NCBI GenBank assembly: GCA_000467715.1
Contig: AJFK01001074.1
Span: 1-64,000, forward strand
DNA: 64,000 bases
Reading direction: 5' to 3'
Source: Hysterium pulicare CBS 123377
Taxonomy: Eukaryota; Ascomycota; Dothideomycetes; Hysteriales; Hysteriaceae
The position numbers and the translations under genes were made by a program. The first letter of the stretch is position 1; the number at the start of each line of letters is the position of its first letter. The notes below the pieces were generated by a model, which saw only the letters and a program-made list of their open reading frames with translations, had not been told where the DNA came from and searched no databases. Shown here one piece after another: positions 23,477 through 35,831 of the stretch.

Positions 23477-24013
23477 GTCTCACGGTTATGGTGCAGGAGT
23501 ACCGTTCGTGCATTGGTGAGATCGGGCACCACTAAAGTTAACGTTAATCTCTTAATCGCTTGATTTGACTATGACATGAGATTCATGCTTTGATCTCGAA
23601 CTTGGGGTTATCCGCTGAGGCTTTGCGAATCATAGCCAACTTCCTAAAATTCCTATCAGCTGCTGACAATAGATCCCTATTACTGCAAGTATCACCGCTC
23701 CTTCGTTGGTGACCCCCTCTGAAATCTACCTCACTCACCCTTCAAGATCCGCCATTTCCACATCTACATCTTCTGAAACTGCAGACGCTAAGTAGACCAG
23801 ACTGCTGACTTGGAGAAAATACATCCAGTTTGGAAAATCTTGTTTATTATCGTCTTTCACGCGACTTCAGATAAGGATTTGGTTTCGACCTTATAATATT
23901 AAGTTCTGATACTGTCGTAAATAGGTTCTAACCCATTTCGTAAAACGACGCGCAATATCCCCTATACATCCGACTCCAGATTACACCCTCCCTTTTTTCA
24001 TTTTTGGTCGTCC
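23477..24013. other. Convergent 3' region between helicase and msh2
   Basis: 537 bp between two stop codons, AT-rich in the middle. It should hold both 3' UTRs and terminators. No gene or repeat is seen. Confidence 0.5.
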
Positions 24014-26940
24014 CTAAAGTGCCAAAATCCCCTTAAAGAACGGATTCTCCAACAAAGCCTTGTCCCCCTTAACAAGTTCCCTCATCCGCTCCACCTGCTG
24101 TTTCTTCGTAAGCCCCTTAGTCTCCACCTCCTCCTTCCACTTCACCAGCATATCCTTCAAAAGCACACTTCCCTCCTCCACATCCTTCGGACTCGCAGCC
24201 ACATATCCGACCTCATGTTTCCCCGAGAAGTCCTCTAATTCGTCTGCCTTTCGCTTCGCCATATTAATGACCTTCTGCGGGAAGCGGACGAGCTCGGCGA
24301 CGTGGATGCCGAAGGATTGATCTGAGATGCCTGGTTCGACTTTATATAGTAATGTAACCTCTCTCTTCTTCTTTTGCTTCGGGTCGTTGTCGGTGGAAGG
24401 CGAGTCAGAAATATGTGCGACAACATGCAGGTTCTGCACCTGAGGATATGTATCCACAAGGGCGGTCAATTCATGAAAATGCGTGGCGAAGAGGGCAAAA
24501 GCGCCGATTTCTTTTACGATGTGTTCGGAAATGGCCCATGCGAGCCCGAAGCCATCGTATGTAGAAGTACCACGACCTAATTCGTCGATGATTATCAGTG
24601 ATTCCTTAGTAGCGCTCTTCAAAATGTTTGCGGTCTCTAGCATCTCTGCCATGAAGGTCGAGACGCCTTTGAGTTGTGAGTCTGAGGCTCCAACGCGGGC
24701 GAGTATGGAGTCGAAGATAGTGAGTTCTGCTTCTGAGCAGGGGACAAAACATCCGACCTGCGCCATCAAGGCAATGACGCCGATTTGACGGATATATGTA
24801 CTTTTACCACCCATGTTCGGTCCTGTGATGATTATGAACTCTGACTTCCCTCTTTCTAAGCTTACGTCATTTGTTATGAACTGGATATCATCTTGCATCT
24901 CCATACACGGGTGACGGGCTTCTTTTAAGATCGTGTTTCCTGTTCCTCGAGGGTGGATGGTAGGGCGGCAGTAAGCGGTTGGAGCATGAACGGAGACATG
25001 GGCGAAGGAGACGATGACATCCAGGTGAGCGAGGACGGCAGCGAGCTTTTCGACGACGGGGATGTAGGAGGAGGCGACGCTCACGACCTCATTTACAAGA
25101 CCCGATTGCGTTCTATTGTAATTTTCTGAAAGCTGGTCAAATTCTCTTCTGAGCTCTTGCAGATTTGAGGTCGTGAAGTAGACACCATTCTTCTGTGTCG
25201 AGCATTCTTGGTACTGTTTCTTTCCCCGAATGCAACCCGCTTCAGTCCGAGTAAGACGGAAGCACCACCCATGAACACGGTGATTTTCGAGGAAGAGCTT
25301 CTTTTCGGTGTCCTGGTTGAGATCGTTGCCAACGCGCCGATGTTCGACCGTCATCTCGTATTTAATTTTGTCCAGGCGTTTGCGGATGGTCCGTAGCGAG
25401 TCGTCGAATTCTGGCTTGATGATGAATTCGTGATTGTCGAGGGCTTCGAGATCGACCGTTGTTTCAACCATCTCGAGGAGTTTGGCGAAGGAGTCAGAGT
25501 ATTCCTGTTATCAAAGTCAGAATGGAATGAGGAATTTAAAAAATTGAAAAAGCTTACGCGGAGTTTTGAGGTATACTGTTCGTCTAGAGGGTCTTTGTAT
25601 TTCTCATCCATGACCGCTTCAAGCGTACCCAAGAACCCTGGAAGGCGGATTGCAACTTGATATGCCCTGACTACATCCTCCAAATTTGCCACCTTTCTTT
25701 GGAATTTCTTCGCCAGCCTGTAGAGATCTGGAATTGATCGTAGATGCTCTTCTTGCATAGTTTGCCTAAGCTCGGTGTCCTCCACAAACGCCTCAACTAA
25801 CTGTTGTCTCCGCTCGATATCCTTCACGTTCATCAAAGGTTGTTTTAGCCATTGTGCTAGCAGTCGGCTCCCCGTTGGTGTTTTACAATGATTCAGAAGA
25901 CCGTAGAGGCTCATTGTCTTCGAACCGTCCCTTGGTCCTGGCATCAGGTTGAGAGCTTTCAGCGCCGCGGCGTCGAGTTTCATATACTGAGACAGATCAT
26001 GCTGGTAAAGTTGATATTGTCCAAAGTTGGAAGGATCAGACATGACTCCGAGATACTTGATCAGAGCTGCTGCAGATCCCATGGCCAGCTTCAGCTCCGT
26101 CTGCGGGAGAGTTCCAGCAGCCCGGTCATCTCGCAATAATCTCGAAAAATCTTGCTCAATGTCCTTTGTACCGAAATCCGCAAAACCTCGCTCCGCTACG
26201 GCGCATCCACAATTATCCGCAATCGCCCGTAACTTGGCAAGTTCGACATCCTTCTTGTTTGCATCTGCCTGAATCAGACATTCCTTGACGCCCAGCTGAA
26301 TAAGAAGCGATTCGAAGTTCGAGTACAGGTCGTTATCTAGGAACTCGCTGACGCCCAATTCCCTCACACTGGCATCGGCGAAGCACACTCCTACATTTCT
26401 GGCCTCTGATGCTCGTGCAGTGACTTTGACTGCGAGGATGATAGGTGCGTTCTCGATTTGTCCGCCGAGTTCGTCTTCAATGTCTTGGAGATTACCTGGA
26501 GATGCCTGTGCTTATATTAGTCTTTAACCCTTCCAGTGAGTTGTGCTCCATGGTCCCACCTGTTTCGTGATTTTCCAATCCACTCTCTTTCCCGAATTCT
26601 GCCATATCTCCACTCTCTTACTCAATTTGAATAGAGCTTCCCTGAGAAAATTTCGAAAGACCATTACAGTCAGGGTAACGGAATCAAGAGGGGGCTGACG
26701 GCCAAGTTTGCGGAGGACAGAGGTTGTTTTATAGACCTGGTTTTGAACTTAACATTGTTCGTAGCGATCCCCAACGGTGCTTACTGTTCTAGCGATAAAC
26801 ACAGCATCCTCCCCATGAGCCGAATAGTAGTCCCCGCGATCGAATAAACGTATAGTATCATCATTCTTTTCAGGAAGGTTGCGGTAGAAGCGAACGAAGC
26901 TTGTTTCGTCTTCTTCTTTGAGTTCTGGTCGAGAAGCCAT
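24014..26940 (-). CDS. msh2: DNA mismatch repair protein Msh2
   Basis: Msh2 pairs with Msh6 or Msh3 to recognise mismatches and small loops in nuclear DNA and recruits MutL proteins. Exons 26785-26940, 26560-26736, 25558-26505 and 24014-25504 give 923 aa, close to human (934) and yeast (964). The start reads [15 protein letters not shown]. The lever/clamp region contains [18 protein letters not shown] and QASPGNLQD. The ATPase has Walker [15 protein letters not shown] near residue 657, the ABC signature [14 protein letters not shown], Walker [16 protein letters not shown] and the His switch ATHFHEL. The C-terminus, with KADELEDF, is the helix-turn-helix dimerisation region. Introns are 48, 54 and 53 nt. 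It is convergent with the helicase and followed upstream by a 558-bp gap. Confidence 0.96.
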
Positions 26941-27498
26941 CTTGAAGTATATCACCGGGTGCTCAGAGGATAGGTACAGTGATATACAATGGCTTCGAGA
27001 GATTGTGAGGAAGACAAATGGCTTGGCGGAGTTGAAATGGTCGAGCTACGCGACGCGAGAACGCGTTTTCTTGGTGTTCTGCCACCGCCTTTACGCCACA
27101 GTTACGCACGGACCCCAACATTTATATCTCAAGCACATCTGTCCGATTGCCTATATACTGAGCATCACTACTACTTTCCTTGGTAGAACATCTGCAGCAG
27201 TTATAATCAAACGCATAGTTTTTGTATTGTCAGCTCATCTATATCCCACGTTCTTTCATTTCAATTCCCATATTCACATCATAGAGCTCGTAATCACAAC
27301 TTTTCAGATGGGTGCCTATGACGAGTCAGAACAATCAATACTACTCCTCTTGTGCAGAATATCCTTGTTCGAATTTGTAACATCGACTAAAGATACAAAA
27401 CCGTGAACAACCATATAACATACCGCCAGAGATCACCTTCACTCTTATGCATCCACCATTCTTCGGGGCGATAGTGTGCATCATATGAAAGGGCACAC
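26941..27498. other. msh2 promoter and 3' region of the hydrolase
   Basis: 558 bp between the msh2 start and the stop of the next minus-strand gene. Plus-strand open stretches here (26918-27406) carry no recognisable domain and no good start context, so I treat the region as noncoding. Confidence 0.5.
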
Positions 27499-28710
27499 TC
27501 ACGCAGCCTTGATGTACTCATCAAACCAATGCACAGCCTGCAAGAAAGCCTGCTCCTTCGCAAACCTTACGCTCTTCTTACTGATATCCGCGCGGACGGC
27601 AAAGCCGTGTTCGACGTCCGAGTACAGGCTGATCTGATATGGGATGCTCATCTTCTCGAGGATGTCTTCGGTTTCGCGACGCTTGGCTGCAGGGAAAATT
27701 TGGTCGGTTTCTGGTAAATGTATTTAGTAGGGGAAGGTAAGCAGGTCCATGTGCTAATGCCCATATCCAATATGCTGTGATAAGTGCATGATAGCTCGGA
27801 GTAGCCATCGGTTACCCAATTCACTGGATACATATACAGATGCAGACGTGGGATACTTTATACAAGGATAGATGTATCTTACCGGCAGCAGCAATGCTCA
27901 AAGGACCTGCACAGCCCTCGACCTCTTCCCTATCCACGAAACTAGGATGCGCTGTGTATCCCACGTCCAGTTTACCCTCTTTTAAGAATCGGCACACGTA
28001 TTTGCCGCCGAAGCAGTATCCAACACCACCAATGCGCTTGCAGCCGAGCGGACCCCGCATCTCCTTCAGAGTAGTTTCAATAATGGGGTCGACTTGCGGT
28101 GGTAGGTGGTTTTTAAGCCAGTCCATGAGCTGGAAGTCGGCAGGGCGGTTGAGAGCGACGGGGTCACCATTAAAGAGGTCCGGCATTACCACGAAGTAGC
28201 CGTTGGCAGCGAATTGGTCGGCAATGCTGGGAAAAGATGAGTCAGAGGGCTTTTGTTCAAAGCCATATTGAACGTCGACACTTACAGCTGAACATTGATG
28301 AAGTCGATACCAATCACATCGGTAACAAGAAGAATGGCATTCTGAGTGCTCTTATTTTTAGGGTAAGAGAAGTAGGTTCGAACTAATCGTATGTCAGCAT
28401 CTCCCATCCTGGCTTCGTCGCCCATGGTGAGTGCCATAAGTCCTCGTTCTGCAGACTTCCATTGGCACACAGGTTAGGATAGATTCTGTTCCATATGCAA
28501 ATGTCGGGCTAGCCTCAAGGATAGCAACTTGCTTTAACGCCTGGCGGTAAAGAAGGTAGTAGACGCAGACCTATCCTCCGAAAACGACGAATTATGACAC
28601 CCTTGTGGCTAGGAGTACATACTATCACCAATCTTCTTGATCTCTCCAACAGCGGTGCCTTCATGCTTAACACCAACAGTGCAGCAAGCCGCAGGAGGAT
28701 GGGAGGTCAT
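27499..28710 (-). CDS. Dienelactone hydrolase family protein
   Basis: Exons 28623-28710, 28286-28382, 27883-28226 and 27499-27710 give 246 aa, the usual size of this alpha/beta hydrolase family. The start reads MTSHPPAACCTVGVKHEG. The nucleophile elbow is GGVGYCFGGKY, with Cys as nucleophile as in dienelactone hydrolases; SDVEHGF supplies the catalytic His, and an Asp lies earlier in the C-terminal half. In bacteria the family opens dienelactones in chlorocatechol breakdown; fungal substrates are mostly unknown. Introns are 240, 59 and 172 nt, two of them long for this genome. Inside the 240-nt intron an ATG in frame with exon 2 (near 28436) could start an alternative transcript with a different N-terminus of about 18 residues. 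Confidence 0.9.
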
Positions 28711-29236
28711 TTGTAGGTTGTCCTTTGTGCTGAGTATGGTAGAGTGGAAGGAGATGTGTACGTGCCGATTCGAGAAGAGAGGGTGGTCTTAATAGAAGCA
28801 GAGCGTAGTGAAAGGACAGTCAAAGTGGAAGTGCCGCCGCCTTCGGGCCCTTTGTATAAAGATGGTGGAGCTCCAGGCTGTCTTCACATACGTCAGGGTC
28901 CATGTCAATACCGAGGAATGCCCCTCGGTGGGGCAACGAAGAAAATATAGGCAGGGGTCGAGGTGAACTAGCGTTAGTTGCCGGATTCGGCAATGTTTGC
29001 TAGTGGATTGTTCGGAGGAATAGGCGATGAAAGGCCGAGTGCTGGATTTGTGTGCATTCTATTTGTGAATCTGTGGCATATTTGAAAAGGACGGACAGCT
29101 ATTGATTCCGCATATTGCTTGTGTATTACATTTGTAAGGAGTTGTTGTAGCATACTTTCCATACCTCGCATCAGTGACGGTTAGGCGGACCTGGTGGGAG
29201 TTTGTGCTAAACCGCTTGACTACCTGTTGTGTGTAT
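28711..29236. other. Hydrolase promoter and 3' region of the LENG1-like gene
   Basis: 526 bp with no supported gene. A minus-strand frame continuing beyond 29237 is a shifted frame of the neighbouring gene, not a separate one. Confidence 0.45.
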
Positions 29237-30544
29237 TCACGTTCGAGCAGCCTCGAAAGTAGATTGATGCTCCCCGCACCGTCCTTCGCCACCTCGATGA
29301 TTGCTGGATCTGTGATGAATTCTTTCTCTACTGCGCTCTCGGCTTCGGCTCGGTCTCCGGGCATGACGATGCGATGAAGTACGCTCATGCTTCCTATCCC
29401 TACTTCTGCTCCTATGATGCCTATGCCTTGTATCCTTGTTCTCAATCGCGCCATATGCCGAAGGTGTAGGTTGTCCGAGCTGAGCTGCGCGCTTTCCTAA
29501 CATCTCTTTCGTCTGCTCCTCAGAGGGCCCAGTTTGATCTTTATCGCGCTGACTTCCATGTCTCCTGGGCGTATCCAGAGAGAAGTTCTCCAGGTCATCC
29601 TCATCATCTATGCGCTTCTTTCTCTTCCCGTGTCTTTGTCGCCGATCTTCCCTTTCCCTCGCGGCTCTCAATTCACGAACTTCCCTATCTCGTTCGTCGT
29701 CCCACCGCTTCTTGTCTCTCTCGGCTTGCTTCAACTGGTTTTGAGCCTTTTGCATAAAGGCGAATGGGTCAGTGGTGCTGATGCGGGCCTGAGCACGCTC
29801 TTTGCGGCGTGGATCCTCTCTTCCCCAGACGTCCTTGCTCTCGAAACCTGGATAATCCAGCATCTTCTTCTGGCCGGGATTAGATACTTCTACCTCAGGT
29901 GCACGAGCCCTTTTTGACGTATACCATGGATTCTCAAGGCCGCCTTTACCGGCAGCATTCGAAAACCGCATGGTGTATTGATCCTCCAAATCCCGTTCCT
30001 TCTTTTTCTTTTCAGCCTCTGCCTCAGCATTCTTTTGCTGCTTTATGGCGGCTTTCTCATCTACAGGGAACAGACTAATATTGCCAGCATGATTCGTCAA
30101 AGGCACGTCAAGCTCAGGCTTCCTTAGCCTCATGGTAGGCACATCGGCATCTTCATCTCGTGGAGCTGTGACAGACTTCGCAAGTCTGATGTCTCGGTCC
30201 GTATCATCTTCCCCAGCAAGCCGACGGCGTTTTCGATCATGTCCAAAGCCCGACTTCTCTGGTCTGGCGGTCGACTTCTCACTATTCTGTGGGTCTGTCT
30301 TAGGTAGTGGGGGAGGTGTGACGCCTCGAAGAATGGCCAGTCGGCGTTGAGCATCAATTTCGTCCAGACGCCGTTCTTCTTCCGCTTCGCGTTCTGCTGC
30401 GGCTGCTTCGTCGGCCTTGACTCGAGCAATGTTGTCTTTGTTGTAGACGTTCCATGATTTCTTGCCCAGGAGATGACTGGTGAGCGTTAGTGGTATTTAC
30501 AGTGAGCAAAGCCACCCGGCTTCCGTGGTAACTTACAGTGGCAT
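29237..30544 (-). CDS. Cir_N-domain, LENG1-like splicing-related protein
   Basis: A tiny first exon (30537-30544, 8 nt) and a long second exon (29237-30476) give 415 aa. The join restores MPLHLLGKKSWNVYNKDN, the N-terminal Cir_N motif of LENG1/CWC25-like spliceosome-associated proteins. A charged helical part follows (ERDLEDQYTMRFSNAAGKGG, ENPWYTSK), then coiled-coil-like arginine/glutamate stretches, and an RS-rich tail (HRSRSRDRKHERTSSHRH). Nuclear and spliceosome-associated by family. Residues near 319-351 (GPSEEQTKEMLGKRAAQLG and following) duplicate residues 39-71 of the neighbouring Prp1 at DNA level, an unexpected feature inside this protein. The intron is 60 nt with a CTAAC branch site. 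It is divergent from the gene at 31377. Confidence 0.85.
29432..29529 (-). repeat. 98-bp block shared with prp1 (inverted copy)
   Basis: Read on the minus strand this block matches 33,042-33,139 on the plus strand with 9 mismatches in 98 positions and a 36-nt identical run. Similarity stops abruptly on both sides. It is in the coding frame of the LENG1-like gene and encodes GPSEEQTKEMLGKRAAQLG and following residues. Confidence 0.9.
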
Positions 30545-31376
30545 GTTGAGAGTGGTGGATGAAGGTGGGGGTGAAGAAAGGTACTTTGTACATATACCTC
30601 CACCCAGTGAATCTAGACTTGATTCAAGATAAATACTTTCAGAAAGAGAGTCGACGACATAGCAACAGCAAAACAATGCCCAGTGTTCCAACTTCCAAGG
30701 TGCTGGATCGTTGGTGAAACAACGGCTGCAGGTGTTGATGTGTTGGCGTGGGTGATGTGCAAGGAAGAGACGTGGAGAGAGACCGAAACAGGCCCTGCCT
30801 TACGCCACCACTTGTGCACCCACGTTGCAGGCATTGTGCTACGATTAATGCAGGCTAGCCATGGGGTGCTATTGTTAACATCGGCTCTCCGCGTGGACTC
30901 GATCCAGGCCAGGAACACTCCGGAATGCTGCCACTTGGTATTGCATCTGCCTGCATTGCGGAGAAAACAAATTAATCTCCGCTTCTAGAGAGATCGCGCC
31001 ACCATCCTCCTCGAGACGGGCCGCTGGCAATCGCAAAACAACCAGTTGACGACAAAAGCGCACAAAACACCTCTGTGACCACACGCCCGAACCCACGGAT
31101 ACGACATGTACGACACCGAAGCCTCCATTCGTTGACAGAACGCTAGGCCCCGAAGCCCAGCTCAACCGACAACCCGTTTCTTTTGAAACAGCCTTCCGCG
31201 AGACGTTATCTATTGTCAGCGCCGCAAGTAGAGAGAGATAGAAAGGACAGGACAGGACGCATTGCCTAACGTCAGCCCTAGAGAGATCCGCGCCTCATAT
31301 TATATCTCTCTTGCTAGCTGAACAAACAGAACATCTTTCAATTCTCTCTTCTCGCGATCGCCTTGATAGCTGCAAG
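30545..31376. promoter_or_regulatory. Divergent promoter region, LENG1-like / 31377 gene
   Basis: 832 bp between divergent start codons. Open stretches on both strands (about 30,613-31,165) have no recognised domain. No regulatory motif is identified with confidence. Confidence 0.45.
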
Positions 31377-32230
31377 ATGCCTACCTACCTCGTCCACGGC
31401 TTCCGCTGGCCGCGCCCTCTAATCCGCATCCACATCATTCTTCAAAATCTCGACGACGCCGCTGCAGAATGGCTAATGGCTCCTGCGACGACCTCTGCCT
31501 TAACTGAAAACTTCCAGAAACTGCATCCCGAGCTTATGCAATCGCTCCCCTCACTGCGCTTTATTGAGCAATACGACCCCGAAGACACAACGAGGAAGTC
31601 GGAACCCTTCGCCTACGTCTGCGACCAGGTACACGAGGTCCAATTGGGGGTGGACGTGGACGAAGTACGAGGGAAAGGTGTCGCAAACGAGGCATGGGCC
31701 GCATTGGTGGATCTAAGGGATAAGATAGCTCCTGGTGAGAAGGTTGCATGGTTTGTAGTAGTCAATGGGGATACAGAAAGATGGGCACCCCCAACTGTAG
31801 GAATGTTAGAAGGGAGTGTTGGTGGAAGCGTGGGAAGCCAAGGGAGCCAAATAAGTCCTGATAGTGGGGGAAGTAGTGTGACGCAGCAAGATCTCAGTCC
31901 AAATGGTGAGACGGTAAGTTTGTGAAGTTCCTATCCCCTCTGTTCCCATGGAGAGTATACCTTGCTGAGCATTACAGGCTGACGGCTGGGTCCCAATACA
32001 GAAGCGCCAGTCGAAAGGCTTTAAGAAGTGGTTTGGAGGCGGAAAGATAAGAAGAGCGAAAAGGTTAGTGCTTCACTGTCATCTCTTCTCAATAGACACT
32101 GGCAATAGACTCTGACGTGTCTTGGATCTATAGTATGAAAGACCTCCAATCGGAAACAATAATCAAAAGAGTACCATCTACCCCACCACCTCTGCCTGCC
32201 AATGCAACAGCACCTGGAACAGCTGTCTGA
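31377..32230 (+). CDS. Conserved fungal protein of unknown function
   Basis: Exons 31377-31913, 31978-32063 and 32134-32230 give 239 aa. The product begins MPTYLVHGFRWPRPLIRIHI and continues LQNLDDAAAEWLMAPATT, a strongly conserved start that I associate with a family of uncharacterised proteins in filamentous ascomycetes. The middle (VWFVVVNGDTERW-like strand, GEKVAWFVVVNGDTERWAPP) looks like a compact alpha/beta fold. A Ser/Gly-rich linker and a basic segment (KRQSKGFKKWFGGGKIRRAK) follow. There is no signal peptide or membrane segment. Introns are 64 and 70 nt with standard ends and all phases agree. The function is not known to me. Confidence 0.85.
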
Positions 32231-32927
32231 AACTTTGAGGCAATCTAATACTTGTTTGGCGAAGTGACTGGCTGTCAACCTTGAGCAAGGTGTCTCGGTT
32301 TGTATTGGCGCATGACTGAGCGGATTTGGAAAAGGAAAGTCAATGGGTTGGTTCTTCAGTGCACTGGGTCGGCTATGTTCGGACTTATCTGTATATCTTT
32401 AGCATGTTGTTATCAGCAACTTACCATATAGTTTGAATAAACGAATTTACAACTTAGGCAAGAGAAATTCCGCAATGCTTCCAAACATGAAGTGAGATAG
32501 AGCGTAACAATGCCTGGTTCTTTACTCCTCGGTTACCTAGACTGTTTAAACACGGTGAAACAAATGAAATCCAGTTCCCATCCAGAAGTTTGTTCCAGGT
32601 TTGAACCAGCAAGTGTGTCCTAATTTTCGATACATGGGGGAAAAAGTACAGTGAAGCATCCTGGCATGTGAAGTAACATTTTAAGACTAGCGTCGATGAC
32701 TCATCCAAATTTCGAGATCACCTTTACAGCGAAACTTCAACCTACCATAAACCCTCAACTTTGCCGTCTTCAAGGCGCCACCTCAACCATTCTTCACCTT
32801 CCTCTTTGGCGGTCCATCGCGAACTGGGTATTGTTCTCTAGTATCTTTCCTTGAAGCGCCCTAGCTGTATAGCAAGGTTACGACCGATAACGAAATTTAA
32901 AGCAGTCTGCGAGCATCTACCCTCATC
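32231..32927. promoter_or_regulatory. Intergenic region upstream of prp1
   Basis: 697 bp holding the 3' UTR of the preceding gene and the prp1 promoter and 5' UTR. No gene is seen. Confidence 0.5.
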
Positions 32928-35831
32928 ATGTCTGGCAGACGAGACTTCCTATCTATGGCTGCGCCCGAGAACTATGTAGCAGGTCTTGGGCGTGGTGCAA
33001 CAGGTTTTACGACCCGTAGTGATTTGGGACCTGCCCGTGAGGGGCCTTCAGAGGAACAGATGAAAGAGATGTTAGCAAAGCGCGCAGCTCAGCTCGGACA
33101 ACCTACACCTTCAGCATATGGCGCCATCGAGAAGAAGGAGGAGGATGATGATGACGATCGCTTCCAAGATCCGGACAACGAAGTTGGGCTTTTCTCCAGT
33201 GGCATGAACTACGATAGGGACGATGATGAGGCGGACCGAATCTACCAAGAGGTAGACGAGAAAATGGATAAAAGACGCCGCGTAAGGAGGTTAGTGCCCC
33301 CCTTGTCTTTTGCCCTCTACCCTTCTTCTCCCCTAGTTTAATTAATGTATTTATCGTCAACCTTTGATTTTGGTCGAACAGATACCGACTGTTTTCGCCT
33401 CTATAGGGAAGCTCGCGAGAAAAAGGAACGAGAAGAATACGAAAGAAATAATCCTAAAATCCAACAACAATTCGCGGACCTCAAAAGAGCCCTCGGTAGT
33501 GTATCGGAAGAAGAATGGGCTGCCTTGCCCGAAGTAGGCGACATGACTGGAAGAACGAAGCGAGCCCGCGAGGCGCGGCAAAACAATCGGTTTTACGCAG
33601 TCCCAGATAGCGTTATAGCGGCTGGAGCTCAGGCTGGACAGCTCGATACTTCGATTTCGACAGATGAAGGGGATGGCACCATGACCAACTTCGCCTCGAT
33701 TGGAGCAGCACAAAAGTCTGCTCTCCAGGTTCGGCTAGACTCGGCGGCGTCCAATGCCTCAGGCACACAGACAGTGAATGGCGGTACATCGACGTCGGTG
33801 GATCCTCGTGGCTATATTACAGCGCTGGAGAAGTCTCAAGTCACAGCAGGAGAAGTCCCAGTTGAGGATATCAACAGAGCTCGGTTGCTCCTCGAGTCGG
33901 CAGTGAAGACGAACCTACGGAACGGACCCGGCCATGTGGCTCTTTGCCGGCTTGAAGAATTCGCTGGCAAGAGCCATACCGCCAAAAAGGTCATTGCTCG
34001 AGGCTGTGAACTCTGTCCTCATTCAGTCGACTGCTGGGAAGAGAATATCCGAATCAATCGCGAAAACCTCCACAATGCCAAGATCATTGCTGCGAATGCT
34101 ATCAAGCTGAATCCTAAAGCTATCGCTCTTTGGAGAGCTGCTATCGACTTAGAAAGCACAGTCGCAGCACGAAAGAAGGTCACACGCCAAGCACTCGATT
34201 ACAACCCGCAAAGCGTTGAATTATGGAAGACTTTGATAAACGATACCGAAAACATTGAGGATGTCAAACTTCTCTTTGCAAAGGCAGTGGAGACTGTAAG
34301 ATTATCCGAAGAGCTCTGGATATCATACGCTCGTGTCTGCGATCCGGATACCGCACAACAAGTCCTCAATGCCGCCCGCAAAGCTATTCCAACGAGCTGG
34401 GCTATTTGGGTCCAGGCTTGTAGGCTACAGGAACAGCTCGGAAAGAACGACATGACAGATCGAGTCATGGATCGTGCAGTTAAAGCACTGGTCAAAGAAA
34501 ACGCCATGTTGAAACGAGAGGAGTGGATCTCCGAGGCCGAGAAATGCGAAGATGAAGGTGCCATCCTGACATGTGCAGCCATCATCAAAGCAACATTGTC
34601 ATGGGGTCTAGACGAGGACGACGAGCGGAGAGACGTATGGATACAGGATTCGAAGGAGAGTGTCGCAAGAGGCAGATATGCAACCGCTAGAGCCATCCTC
34701 GCCCACTGCATCCGTGTTTTTCCAAACAGCAAGGCCGCATGGCATGCCGGTGCTGACCTTGAGAAACGCTACGGTAATACAGAGGACCTACTCAATATCC
34801 TCGACCGTGCCGTCAACGCCTGTCCGAAATCAGAATCTCTGTGGCTGATGTACGCCCGCGAAATGTGGAACAGCGGTGAAGCAGACAAGGCTCGAGAAGT
34901 CCTCGCTCGCAGTTTCGTTCAACTACCTGGCAACGAAAACATCTATACGCGTGCTGTTGAACTCGAAGTAGACGCAGAAGAATACGGAAAGGCTCGCGAC
35001 CTGCTTCAAATCGCTCGAGACCAAGCTGGAACCGATCGTATCTACATAAAATCCGCAGTCCTGGAACGGCAACTTGGCAACACGGAAGCAGCTCTAGATC
35101 TCATCAACCAAGGTATTCAAATGTGGCCGGGAAGCTGGAAACTCCACGCTATCAAAGGTCAACTCTACGAATCGATGAGCAAACTCCCGCAAGCACAGGA
35201 AGCCTTTTCGATCGGCACACGCGCAAATCCTAAGGCTGTACCTCTGTTTCTCCTCCTCTCACGCATTCAAGAAAAGCAAGGCGCAACGGTCAAAGCTCGC
35301 TCGACACTCGATCGTGCCCGTCAAGCTAATCCTAAGAACCCCGAGATTCTCTGCGAGAGTGTACGCTTGGAACGCCGAGCAGGCAACCTACCGGCCGCGC
35401 AAAAACTCATGGCGGTCGCCCTACAGGAATGTCCAAACTCGGGCCTCCTCTGGACGGAGAAGATCATGTATCTCGAATCGCGCACGCAGCGCAAACCGCG
35501 TGCCCTCGAAGCCATCAAGAAGGTCGAAAACGACCCTATGCTTTTCGTCACAGTGGCACGCATCTTCTGGGGCGAACGCAAACTGGATAAAGCGGCGTCG
35601 TGGTTCGAGAAGGCGATCGTGCTAGATGCGGATTATGGCGATGGTTGGGCTTGGTATTTCAAGTTCTTGAAACAACATGGTACGGAAGAGAAGGTCGGCG
35701 AGGTGCTTGCAAAGATGGCGATTGCGGATCCGAGACATGGTGAGGTTTGGCAGGCTGTTAAGAAGGATCCGAAGAATACGGGGAAGAGTGTGGAGGAGGT
35801 GCTGAAGATTGCGGTTGAGAGGTTGGAGTGA
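32928..35831 (+). CDS. prp1: Pre-mRNA splicing factor Prp1/Prp6 (U4/U6-U5 tri-snRNP)
   Basis: Prp6 (Prp1 in fission yeast) bridges U5 and U4/U6 in the tri-snRNP. Exons 32928-33289 and 33407-35831 give 928 aa, normal for the family. The PRP1_N domain opens the protein: NYVAGLGRGATGFTTRSD, then FQDPDNEVGLF and YDRDDDEADRIYQ. The rest is a long array of HAT/TPR helical repeats, for example CPHSVDCWEENIRINRENLH, AIDLESTVAARKKVTRQAL and WGERKLDKAASWFEKAI. The 117-nt intron uses GTTAGT and CTATAG. Residues 39-71 lie on the DNA block that is repeated in inverted orientation inside the LENG1-like gene 3.5 kb upstream. Confidence 0.96.
33042..33139 (+). repeat. 98-bp block shared with the LENG1-like gene
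   Basis: Plus-strand partner of 29,432-29,529. It encodes GPSEEQMKEMLAKRAAQLG and following residues within PRP1_N. A segment of this kind sits at this place in many fungal Prp1 proteins, so this is probably the source copy (inference). Confidence 0.9.

Noticed and set aside
26918-27406. Plus-strand 162-codon frame next to msh2
   Set aside because: It begins on the opposite strand of the msh2 start and has no recognisable product or good start context.
29059-29454. Minus-strand frame across the end of the LENG1-like gene
   Set aside because: It is a shifted frame of the same exon; the RS-rich frame ending at 29237 is the coding one.
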